Shown: piece by piece, positions 56,101 to 64,000 of the stretch | Layout: each line of letters opens with the position of its first letter | Numbering within the stretch: position 1 is the stretch's first letter | Source: Opisthocomus hoazin | Taxonomy: Eukaryota; Chordata; Aves; Opisthocomiformes; Opisthocomidae | DNA length: 64,000 bases | Assembly (NCBI RefSeq): GCF_030867145.1 | Contig: NC_134418.1 | Coordinates: 56,767,682 to 56,831,681 of the forward strand | Reading direction: 5' to 3' | The notes under the pieces: generated by a model | The model's input: the letters and a program-made list of their open reading frames with translations, nothing else | Told to the model about the DNA's origin: nothing | The model's database searches: none | Made by a program: the position numbers and the translations under genes

Positions 56101-58939
56101 GTTTAAGGTGTATACTAAGCTCATAAGTGCAGTAAAGGTTATCAAAGTGTAATGCTGACCAGTGATGTTTGTTCACTTCCAAGGAATCCAACTGGTGTGG
56201 GCCAGTGGGAGTGGTGCAATTGCAAAGGAGCTTGTACCAGTGTGGTGTACGGTGAGAATAGTGAACTTATCCATCAGTGTGTTTGGCTACTATCAAAGGA
56301 AAGTGCCTCCTTGGAGTTTAAATTAAAATGTTACATATTGCAGGGTGTGTTTCAGGTTTTTACCAACTGAGAGGAGTTTTATGTCTCTGTTTATTCTTCA
56401 CTGTGGAGTTTTAAGCTCATCTGTGAATCAGAGGCCTGAACCCACAAAATACGAGTTCTGTTGTGCCAGCATATGTTTGAGGAAAGAAAAGATGAAACCA
56501 CCAGGGAGCTTATCTTCCTGACTCTTTAAGCAGATACATCTTCACCAGCAGTGTGAGCTTAGAGACTGCTGTATGGCTGCAGTGAAGCATCCCTACCTGC
56601 AATCTCCTGTATCTCAACTGTCGGTTTCTTTGTTTGGGAGTTTTGGTGGTGCTTTGTTTTTGTTTTTGTTTCTTTTTTTTTAAACTGGCTGCTTACATGC
56701 CTTCTACAAATGAGGGCTTCACTGTAAACCTTTCTTTTACCCACCAGGCCTATCCTTGTACCAATGATAAGGAATGCGAAGTTGGGCGATACTGTCACAG
56801 TCCTCATCATGCAACGTCTGCATGCATGATGTGCCGGAGGAAGAAGAAGCGTTGCCACAGAGATGGCATGTGCTGCCCTGGGAACCGCTGCAACAATGGT
56901 ACGTCAGTCATTTCTTGATTTTACTCCATAAAATCAGCATTTTGATAGCATTTATTTCTCTGAATGTTCCCAGCAACAGTATTTTTTTCTGGGTGACTGT
57001 GCTTCTTTTTCTAAACCAAGAAAACGTCATTTTCTACTTCATTCCACTCCATTTTCTTTAATAGTACTTCTATGTTTAGGGCTTGTGTACTACCCAACTT
57101 TTTCCAGTTTTGGGGTGAGGAAAAGATGCTGCTGCTGACTGAAATCACAGCATTACATTCAATGTGGTTTGATTCACTGGAAGACTACACAGAAACCTTA
57201 TTTTTAAGGAAGCAAAAGAGACTTCGTGAATCCTTGATCTACTCTTCCTGAGGGGATTACAACCATACTGTTTGCATTCCCATACTCTGCTCTGGAGACT
57301 GGAGAGAGCTGTCCACAGGGCAGTCTCCAGGTGCTCAGAGCATACACCCAGAGTGACAGCGAGACTGTCTGACAGTGAATGAAGCAGAGCTGTTGTGAAG
57401 TTAGGTGCCGGGGATCAGGGACAGAGGTGTGATTAGAGCTGAACGTCACTGAGGCCAAGCCCCAGCACTTTCATCGTCCTGGTCCTGATCCTGGTCTGCC
57501 TATGTCTTTTGGCTGCTTTTCCTCTCTTCAGATCTTTGACTGACCATCTTTTCCTTGCAGGTATTTGCATACCAGTAACTGAAAGCATCCTTACACCTCA
57601 CATCCCTGCACTAGAAGGGCCACGCAACAAGAAGAACGGTCATTATGCTAGCAAGGATTTGGGATGGCAAAACCTAGGGAGGCCGCGCTCCAAGCTCTCA
57701 CACATAAAAGGTAAGATCACATTTGCATTACACTGCTTTGTTCCATCGTGTTATGAATCATGTTATTCCTGTTAAGATACAGCAATGCAAACGAGAAATA
57801 GGCAGTAATTTTACAGGGAGTGAATGTCTATCGTGAGAATTCACAGCATTACTCAAAAAGTGATGCATCAACCTACACTTCCTGTGATTGAACTACCATC
57901 TGCTTTCTTTGTATCAGAGGTGGACTGACAATCTCTTTTTCAGTTGTCCAAGACTGCACATGTCCTACTCTTCCAGAGTCGTGTAATCAAGCACTTGTAA
58001 TTCTGCTTGCAATCACAGAATCATAGAATGGTAAGGGTTGGAAGGAACCTCAAAGATCATCTGGTTCCAACCCCCCTGCCATGCGCAGGGACACCTTCCA
58101 CTAGACCAGGTTGCTCAGAGCTCCATACAACCTGGCCTTGAACACTTCCAGGCAGGGGACATCCACAGCTTCTCTGGGCAACCTGTGCCAGTGTTTCACG
58201 ACCCTCATCATGAAGAATTTCTTCCTAATACCTAATCTAAATCTGCCCTCTTTTAGTTTACAGCCATTCCCCCTTGTCCTATCACTACACACCCTTGTGA
58301 AAAGTCCCTCTCCATCCTTCCTGTAGGCCCCCTTCATGTACTGGAAGGCTGCTCTAAGGTCACCCCGGAGCCTTCTCTTCTCCAGGCTGATCAGCCCCGA
58401 CTCCCTCAGCCTGTCCTCACAGGAGAGGTACTTCAGCCCTCTGATCATCTTCATGGACCTGGTACAATCCTGTAGCTGAATTTCTCCTTACTAAGTCTTA
58501 TGGCAGGTCTCATTAATTAACCCCTTGAACCTTCCTAATTCGTATCTTCCCTTGTGTTTACATCCTTCAAAGAGCCACAGATGGAAATATCATCTCTCCT
58601 TTTTCTGAGCATCATTTACACCAGTCTGCACTGAATCTGTACTTTCACCTTTTCCCATGAGGTAAAATAGTTTTATCACTCTTTTTAGGACATGAAGGAG
58701 ATCCCTGCCTACGGTCATCAGACTGTATTGAGGGACACTGCTGTGCTCGCCATTTCTGGACGAAAATTTGCAAGCCTGTGTTGCATCAGGGGGAGGTGTG
58801 CACCAAACAGCGCAAGAAAGGCTCCCATGGACTGGAGATTTTCCAACGATGTGACTGTGCCAAGGGGCTGTCTTGCAAAGTATGGAAAGATGCGACCTCC
58901 TCTTCTAAATCAAGACTTCATGTGTGCCAGAAAAACTGA
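13843..58939 (+). CDS. DKK2: Dickkopf 2 (DKK2), secreted Wnt pathway modulator; four coding exons
   Basis: Joined CDS: 13843-14100, 56748-56898, 57561-57710, 58689-58939, giving 269 residues plus TGA. Residues 1 to about 25-33 are a hydrophobic secretion signal with a CCLLLL core. N51-R52-S53 is an N-glycosylation sequon. The first cysteine-rich domain has ten cysteines (C90, 96, 102, 112, 115, 122, 128, 129, 134, 139). A linker of about 53 residues follows. The second (colipase-like) domain has ten cysteines (C193, 199, 204, 205, 214, 224, 241, 243, 249, 266). By family knowledge, DKK2 is extracellular and binds LRP5/6 and Kremen through the second domain, antagonising or tuning Wnt/beta-catenin signalling. 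Recognition rests on near-identity of both domains to remembered mammalian DKK2, e.g. [15 protein letters not shown] and [13 protein letters not shown]. All junctions are GT-AG and in frame. The human protein is 259 residues. The difference is a 13-residue addition before domain 1, one residue fewer earlier in exon 1 and two fewer in the inter-domain linker. Confidence 0.97.
14101..24017 (+). other. DKK2 intron 1, proximal part
   Basis: This is AT-rich single-copy sequence with no convincing exon or repeat family. Small features are a TGTC-rich stretch just after the donor, a TAATTAATTAAT homeodomain-like string near 14204, T tracts at 18120-18132 and 18503-18517, and moderately GC-rich patches near 17.74-17.95 kb and 19.38-19.55 kb. 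Short open frames here look like chance. Confidence 0.6.
24018..24884 (-). mobile_element. CR1 LINE fragment, antisense, in DKK2 intron 1
   Basis: The 3' end (left) has CACAGAAT-type terminal repeats followed by the GGGGTTGGAAGAGACC motif. The minus strand encodes the C-terminal part of the CR1 ORF2 protein, ending [20 protein letters not shown] at its natural stop near 24102. One frameshift near 24600 breaks the frame. The 5' truncation at about 24884 falls just short of the FADD catalytic motif. Confidence 0.93.
27305..27373. repeat. T/G-rich low-complexity tract
   Basis: GTT and T-run repeats (TTGTTGTTTGGGG and similar) with no coding or mobile signature. Confidence 0.75.
28551..28585. 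repeat. A-rich low-complexity tract
   Basis: Runs of A broken by single G or T. There is no recognisable SINE or retrocopy upstream of it. Confidence 0.7.
42447..42476 (-). mobile_element. CR1 3'-terminal piece, left half of the interrupted copy
   Basis: Thirty bases of CR1 terminus (CACAGAAT repeat plus AGGGGTTGGAA) lie just left of the terminal repeats of the inserted copy. They resume at 44053 on the other side, so they are best read as the 3' end of the CR1 at 44045-44709. Confidence 0.75.
42477..44044 (-). mobile_element. CR1 LINE fragment, antisense, near-intact RT frame, inserted into another CR1
   Basis: The minus strand carries about 482 codons of CR1 ORF2 in a single frame from 44017 down to 42569, broken only by one TGA at 43568-43570. 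The frame contains the fingers/palm motifs, LDFSKAFDT, a QGS-LGPVLF motif and the catalytic FADD (43361-43372), and ends at the usual C-terminus. The endonuclease domain and the start of ORF2 are missing through 5' truncation. It sits inside an older CR1 copy: the same 8 bases, GGTTGGAA, occur at 42469-42476 and 44045-44052. Confidence 0.92.
44045..44709 (-). mobile_element. CR1 LINE fragment, antisense, host copy split by a later CR1
   Basis: The left edge begins in the middle of the CR1 terminal motif (GGTTGGAAGGGACC) without octamers. The minus strand encodes the ORF2 C-terminal region with one in-frame stop near 44440 and a small insertion/frameshift near 44180. The right end breaks off after GTCCCTCT at about 44709. 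It is more decayed than the copy inserted into it, which fits it being older. Confidence 0.9.
44901..44943. repeat. AAAC/AACC-rich simple repeat
   Basis: Imperfect AACC and AAAC units about 190 bases beyond the end of the nested CR1 pair. Confidence 0.8.
45796..45819. repeat. Run of 24 T
   Basis: The longest homopolymer in the window. Neighbouring sequence shows no retrocopy, so it is probably a simple repeat. Confidence 0.9.
56748..56898 (+). CDS. DKK2: DKK2 coding exon 2 (first cysteine-rich domain)
   Basis: The acceptor is a pyrimidine-rich stretch ending CACCAG at 56747 and the donor is GTACGT at 56899. The 151-nt exon starts at phase 0 with AYPC and encodes residues 87-136 plus the first base of G137. 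It carries nine of the ten cysteines of Dickkopf domain 1 and a basic cluster, RRKKKRCHR. All expected cysteines of the family pattern are present. Confidence 0.96.
56899..57560 (+). other. DKK2 intron 2
   Basis: A short 662-bp intron with a GTACGT donor and a TTTTCCTTGCAG acceptor. I see no repeat or other feature in it. Confidence 0.9.
57561..57710 (+). CDS. DKK2: DKK2 coding exon 3 (end of domain 1 and inter-domain linker)
   Basis: The acceptor TTTTCCTTGCAG ends at 57560 and the donor GTAAGA starts at 57711. The 150-nt exon encodes the last cysteine of domain 1 (C139) and the linker, including the well-conserved [12 protein letters not shown] and [10 protein letters not shown] segments. 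Relative to remembered human DKK2, the stretch just before GHY is two residues shorter (EGPRNKKN). The reading frame runs in at phase 1 and out at phase 1. Confidence 0.96.
57711..58688 (+). other. DKK2 intron 3
   Basis: A 978-bp intron with a GTAAGA donor and a CTTTTTAG acceptor. Nearly half of it is an antisense CR1 fragment (58012-58458), leaving about 230 bp of unique sequence before exon 4. Confidence 0.9.
58012..58458 (-). mobile_element. CR1 LINE fragment, antisense, in DKK2 intron 3
   Basis: It begins with ATCACAGAATCATAGAATGG terminal repeats and has the subfamily version with a GATCATCTGGTTCCAACCCC motif. The minus strand encodes 117 residues of the ORF2 C-terminus without an internal stop. 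The 5' truncation is at about 58458. The copy is distinct from the intron 1 copies in its terminal sequence. Confidence 0.92.
58689..58939 (+). CDS. DKK2: DKK2 coding exon 4 (second cysteine-rich, colipase-like domain) and stop
   Basis: The acceptor is CTTTTTAG ending at 58688. The exon encodes residues 188-269 and ends in TGA at 58937-58939. All ten cysteines of the colipase fold are present, as is the [11 protein letters not shown] segment of the LRP-binding surface. A visible difference from remembered mammalian DKK2 is histidine at residue 203 (EGHCC rather than EGFCC). The C-terminus reads VCQKN rather than VCQKI. Confidence 0.96.
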
Positions 58940-60953
58940 ATGAAGATTGGGGAGATTGTATTAACTGACTGTGTCTTTATGTATTTAATGCATTATGGCA
59001 TGGTGGGAAATGAGGACTGCAAATGGAAGCGGAATGGCTAAAGTAACAGGATAGAAGTCACATCAGATGCATTTCTTTTTGAGCTGGTGGTAAACCCAAG
59101 CGCAGCTGGAGTTCTCCTAGTGTGCAACTCTTCTGTAAATAACTTCTACAGTTTGTGGGAAATGTTAGTATGCAAACAAACACAAGGGAAATTAATGTCC
59201 CTTACCTTACTGTGTTGTCCCGTGATGTTTCAGGGGTTCAGTGTTAGGGCTACAATGGGTTTCCAGCATGGTAATGACTGCTAAATTAATTGTATACATT
59301 GTACTCCTCTAGGAAGCAGTGCGCACCAGGAAGACTCATCTGTCAACACATTATTGGTCACATCGCAGGTATAAGAAATGAAAATAAAGTTACTGTGAAT
59401 GTCCACACGCCCTTGTCATTCAGGGCTGACACTTCAGCAAAGAAAGCACTCCTGCAGGACAAGAGTGCTATGTTTTGCAGGTCCTCATGAAAGAGGTGAA
59501 AACTTGCCACCTCACAATTTCAAGAGAGCAGCAGTTTCTCTAAGAGGAGGCATTTAAACAGGGTTTTGCTTCCTATACATAGGTAAATTGAAATGCTTTA
59601 TGTAATTCAATTTCATAGTATGCCTCTTAATTGCTTATATTTGCCTCAGTTTACTGCTAGTATACGTTTGTTGAACAGATGAAGCAAATACGTGCATGCT
59701 GAATCCAGAATTATATACAGGCAGTTGCTCCTTAGTCCTAGATATACTTTCTTTACCTAAGCATACTTGCATTATAGACGTTTCTGAAAGAAATAGCAGA
59801 GCATTGAAGGGCCTAACATGAAGGGCTATGAAGTTGTGTCACTGTTGCTGTTACTACAGAGGACGTAGACATTTGTTGAGATGTTTAGAGCACACTGCTA
59901 CGAACTCAGATTTTTACATTTTATTAGTAGCAACGGGATACTGATGGCACTCTGCAGAAGTATAATGGATTTGTTTCTTAGAGGTAGCAAAGAAAAAGGA
60001 GTTGGCTCTTGTGAGCACCTCCTCTCCTGCAGAAAAGGATGTAAGAAGATGATATGACCACAAATGACTTATCACGAGATGTCACAGAATGCCAGCATGT
60101 GTTCAGCCTGAACTTGACATCCTCTCAGTCTGGACTGTTCTGCCAAGAATGATGGAAGTATATGGACTGTGGAAACAGCTGACAATCCTATGTGGTTTGT
60201 GTACCGGCCAAAAAAAGAACAGTCTCTATCCCTTGACGTGTCTCCCAGCTCTTTTCAAACTTTTTTCATTTTACTTATTTGCAAGTATTCCTTTGTATAG
60301 ACATTGGTAAAGAGACTGATATTTCTTTAAAGGTTCTGATTCTATAATTGACCTACTGCAAAGTTATAATTAGCCATTTATAATTATCCATTTTCATGTT
60401 TTGTAATACAAGGGACTTTCCTGTTTAATCAGTTTTGAACAATGCGGGTACAGCAGTCTGTAGTTTAACTTTGAAGACCGTGTCACCCATACCTAAGACA
60501 CCTTCTTCCACTGACATGTCTCCACCAGTGGTTGTTTTAAAGCTATAGCTTAGCTAGACCACCTGACTCAGACTTCCTAATGAGAACACAGACCTCAGCT
60601 CCGTTGTCTTTATCTTTCATAAGACTCTAAATAAGAAGAGTATTTCACATGCCTCTTTCCATACTGGCGTTAGTTTTTATTGAACTAGAGGGACTGCTCA
60701 GAGACAGGGTCTTCTGTTTTTTAATAGTTTCAGTCACAGTTTTGTCTTGCAGTCCTACCATTGCAACTCTGCTTATTTTGGAATTTTTCTGGTATAACTA
60801 AAACAGGAATAAAGCTCAGAAATAGCATGATTTCAAGATATTAAAAAAGTACAGGAACCAACTTTGCAAGTGTTATTTACACTGGCACAGCACATACTCA
60901 GACCCAGCAGAGGAACTCTGTTGCTCGCGTTATGACCACACAATACCCAGCAT

Positions 60954-60977
60954 GGGGGGGGGGGCAATGACGGGGGG
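60954..60977 (+). repeat. G-run cluster in the presumed DKK2 3' UTR
   Basis: Eleven consecutive G (60954-60964) are followed after seven bases by six more (60972-60977). The tract could supply four GGG blocks for a G-quadruplex on the mRNA strand. Confidence 0.8.
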
Positions 60978-61181
60978 TGTGTGCAGAAATGGGCTCTCGG
61001 CAATCTTTATCATTGGCTTACCTCCACTTTTCCTCTTGCAAAACGTGGTTATTTGGGATAATTTATTTACAGGAAATGTTTAATGAGTTGTATTTTCTTA
61101 TAGAGATATTTCTTACATAAAGCTCTGTAGCAGAATATATTTGCAGCCTGTTGACTTTAATGTAGAAAAATGTATAATAAG

Positions 61182-61196
61182 ATTAAATATATTAAA
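61182..61196 (+). terminator. Candidate distal poly(A) signals (two ATTAAA hexamers) of DKK2
   Basis: Two ATTAAA hexamers occur 9 bases apart at the end of the block that seems conserved with the mammalian mRNA end, followed by a T/C-rich stretch. ATTAAA is the most common variant of AATAAA. Earlier AATAAA hexamers at 59383 and 60808 could give shorter 3' UTRs. Confidence 0.45.
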
Positions 61197-61215
61197 TGTC
61201 CTTTCCCATTCCTCC

Positions 61216-62689
61216 CCAAATATTTTACCCATATTCTTTTTCTTACCTGCTGCTTAAGAAGAGTAGCTCTTTCTGGAGATATATGCAAATCTATTGAAAA
61301 AAACCACACGATTTTAACTGTACAAGAAAAAGCATCTGATTGTATTTGTGTCTCAAAGCACTGTGTAGGCTGAGTTTTGGTAAAACACATGAAGGTTGTC
61401 TTAAAATCGCCATGCGTCATTGCTACAAAACTGGTTTGAGTGGCAATTATCTGTATGCTTCTCTTGGGACAGTTTACACCTAAACGTTCAAGAGTAAGTT
61501 TTGAAAACAACGTGCCTGGGTGCGTAGTGTTCAATCAACCAGGTTAAATGGGAAAGGTGCCCAGACACATTCCCTGGAGAGTGATACGTACCAGAGAGAC
61601 TCAAGGTGGGTAAAGCTGGTATTCAAATTACATGGCATTTTGCTATGGGTTACAGCGCACAAATGCATTGCTGCAAGATCTGTAACTAGCAATTCTGAAA
61701 TAGCAGATAACAGCACTCAGCTCTAATAACACAAAACAATCCATATGACACAACTTAAAATATTGCTGCTAGGACCAGCCAAGTTCTGATCCCTGGAAAA
61801 CCCCTGCAGAGCTCTATAAATATTGCAAAATAATGGCTTTGTTTATTGAGCAATGGTCTCAATATCCTTGTTACTTATTTCTGGTAACCCTTTGCTCAAG
61901 CAGATGTCTCAAACAGATGTCCAAGTGGAGGATGGAATGGTCTCCAAGTTGCACTAGTGTTTGTGCAAAGTGAAAAGGTTTTGCTACTGTTATTCGCAAT
62001 ATTTGGTGGGTAGGCCTTTGAAAATTCCAACGCTTCTAACACCAACATAATGAAATTGTGAGCATCTTCAGAGCCCAGTGACTTCAACAGAGCTTGAGGC
62101 TGCCAAAGCCCTCAGAGGTTTAATCTGGGAATGAAAAATAATAGGCACAGCTGGTTCGTTGAACACCACAAATACTGAGCAACATAGCTGAACTGAATAG
62201 CACGCAAGCAGTTTTGCAAGACTGAAGTTTGATTGTTTAGAAGCCATTCAGTTAATATTATGGGGAAATATACATCAGTTTGAGAATAATAGAGCTAAAT
62301 TTGGGGATAATTGCTCTCGCTTACTGTGTCACACATCAAGGGAATTAAGAGTGACTTTGGCTTAGTAACATTTCAGAAATCTGCTGTCATGACATGAATG
62401 TTGAAGAGATTATTGCTGAACAATTCAAGTACTCCTCCTGTTAGCCTAGAATAGCCTCAGCAATGCAACATCTCTTTGGAAATACTTATTACATTTCTAA
62501 AAATAATGGGTTTCTGCTCTATAACAGCTTATATTTGATTTACAGTATAAGTGTGGGTAAGTATCTATTACTGTACTATTGTCTTTGTCTTACGTCATTT
62601 GTGACCTGTAGTATTTATGATTTTAAACATTTTTTAATGAAAGCAGATAAAATAGATTTATGCACATATATAACAAGAGTTTCAACAGC
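61216..62689. other. Intergenic downstream of DKK2
   Basis: AT-rich unique sequence with no feature recognised before the next CR1. Confidence 0.5.
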
Positions 62690-63908
62690 CTACCTCCAGC
62701 ACCTGATCTCCCTCTATGACCAGGTGACCCACCTAGTGGATGAGGGAAAGGCTGTGGATGTTGCCTATCTGGACTTTAGTAAGGCCTTTGACACTGTTTC
62801 CCACAGCATCCTCCTGGAGAATCTAGCTGCTCAAGGTATGGATGGGTGTACTCTTCACTAGGTAAAGAACTGGCTGAATGGCCAAGCGCAGAGAGTGGTG
62901 GTGAATGGAGTTAAATCCAGCAGTCAGCCGGCCACGAGTCATGTTCCCCAGGGCTCAGTTTTGGGTCCGGTCTTTTTTAACATCTTTATCAATGATCTGG
63001 ATGAGGGGATTGAGTGCTCCCTCAGTAAGTTTGCAGATTATACCAAGCTGGGCGGGAGTGTTGATCTGCTTGAGTGTAGGAAGGCTCTGCAGAGGGATCT
63101 GGACAGGCTGGATCAATGGGCTGAGGCCAACTGTGTGAGGTTCAACAAGGCCAAGTGCCAGGTCCTGCATTTTGGTCACAACAACCCCATGCAATGCTAC
63201 AGGCTTGGGGAGGAGTGGCTGGAAAGCTGCCCAGCAGATAGGGATCTTGGCCTGTTGGTTGACAGCCAGCTGAACATGAGCCAGCAGTGTGCCCAGGTGG
63301 CCAAGAAGGCCAACAGCATCCTGGCTTGGATCTGGAATATTGTGGCCAGCAGGAGCAGGGAGATGATCGTGCCCCTGTGCTCAGCACTGGTGAGGCCGCA
63401 TCTGGAGTACTGTGTTCATTTTTGTGCCCCTCACTAGAAGGAGGACATTGAGGTGCTGGAGTGTGTCCAGAGAAGGGCAACGAGACTGGGGAGGGGTCTG
63501 GAGCACAAGTCTTATGAGGAGCAGCTGAGGGAGCTGGGGCTGTTTAGTTTGGAGAAGAGAGGCTGAGAGGGGGACAGTGCTCTCTACAACTATCTGAAAG
63601 GAGGCTGTAGTGAGGCAGGTGTTGGTCTCTTCTCCCGGGTAATTAGCGATAGGACGAGAGGCAATGGCCTCAAGTTGCATCAGGGGAGGTTTAGATTGGA
63701 TATTAGGAAAAATTTCTTTACTGAAAGAGTGGTGAGGCATTGGAACAGGCTGCCCAGGGAGGTGGTGGAGTCATCAACCCTAGAGGTGTTCAAAAAAACT
63801 TGTAGATATGGCACTTGGGGACATGATTTAGCAGGCATGGTGGTGTTGGGTGGATGGTTGGACTCGATGGTCTTAGAAATGTTTTCCAATTTATGATTCT
63901 ATGATTCT
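62690..63908 (+). mobile_element. CR1 LINE fragment, sense, downstream of DKK2
   Basis: The + strand encodes CR1 reverse transcriptase from LISLYDQVTHLVDEGKAVDV onward. In-frame stops lie at 62859-62861 (TAG in place of a Trp codon) and 63435-63437, with a further break near 63560. The catalytic motif reads FADY (63030-63041), so it is inactive. It ends with ATTCTATG plus a partial second octamer at 63896-63908. Confidence 0.93.
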
Positions 63909-64000
63909 TGACACCTCAAACACAATTCACTGGAATTCAAGCCATCTTCTGCATAATCTGACTTTCCTGCTTGCTGGCTCAACAACAACAACCACCCCCC

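Larger units (their letters stand above)
44710..56747 (+). other. DKK2 intron 1, distal part
   Basis: Mostly unique AT-rich sequence up to the exon 2 acceptor. It includes an AAAC/AACC-rich simple repeat (about 44901-44943), a run of 24 T (45796-45819) and a GTTTTT-type repeat just upstream of exon 2 (about 56655-56685). I see no convincing genes or further CR1 pieces. Confidence 0.55.
58940..61215 (+). other. DKK2: Probable DKK2 3' UTR
   Basis: The sequence after the stop is AT-rich and contains ATTTA elements, e.g. in a TATTTAAT string shortly after the stop. Possible poly(A) signals are AATAAA at 59383-59388 and 60808-60813, and ATTAAA at 61182-61187 and 61191-61196. The block 61055-61200 closely resembles what I remember of the far 3' end of mammalian DKK2 mRNA, which favours the last signals as the main end. 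The end coordinate is therefore an inference. Confidence 0.6.

Noticed and set aside
1..64000. tRNA, rRNA, CRISPR array or bacterial operon
   Set aside because: No cloverleaf, repeat-spacer or operon pattern was seen. The window is avian-like genomic DNA.

Overview
This is a vertebrate chromosomal window, almost certainly from a bird. The evidence is seven fragments of CR1-type LINE retrotransposon, several ending in the characteristic ATTCTATG octamer repeat, a low overall gene density, and one multi-exon developmental gene. That gene is DKK2 (Dickkopf 2, a secreted Wnt modulator). It lies on the + strand with all four coding exons present and intact. I see no prokaryotic features, CRISPR arrays, tRNAs or rRNAs.

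Layout. 1-12,460 is upstream intergenic DNA with a sense CR1 fragment (843-2057), a short antisense CR1 tail (4381-4512) and two small CpG-rich patches near 6.0 and 6.75-7.26 kb. A dense CpG island (12,460-13,540) leads into DKK2 exon 1 (coding 13,843-14,100). Intron 1 is about 42.6 kb. It is mostly AT-rich single-copy sequence, with an antisense CR1 at 24.0-24.9 kb and a nested pair of antisense CR1s at 42.45-44.71 kb. Exons 2, 3 and 4 (56,748-56,898; 57,561-57,710; 58,689-58,939) are clustered, with another antisense CR1 inside intron 3. A long 3' UTR probably continues to about 61.2 kb. Beyond that lies intergenic DNA and a sense CR1 (62.69-63.91 kb).

The joined coding sequence is 810 nt including the stop, giving 269 residues. 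It has a signal peptide, an N-glycosylation sequon, and two ten-cysteine domains joined by a linker. Every splice junction keeps frame (phases 0, 1, 1).

I found no undescribed multi-gene system. The most interesting points are: (i) a 13-codon in-frame extension at the end of exon 1, explained by loss or absence of a donor site (CAG|ATGAGA where CAG|GTGAGA would be expected); (ii) a clear CR1-into-CR1 insertion with a matching 8-bp direct repeat on both sides; (iii) a comparatively young CR1 copy whose reverse-transcriptase frame is interrupted by a single stop codon; (iv) a 3' UTR end block that looks strongly conserved; and (v) small CpG-rich upstream patches, one with a perfect CRE palindrome and one carrying a small antisense frame that looks like a signal peptide.
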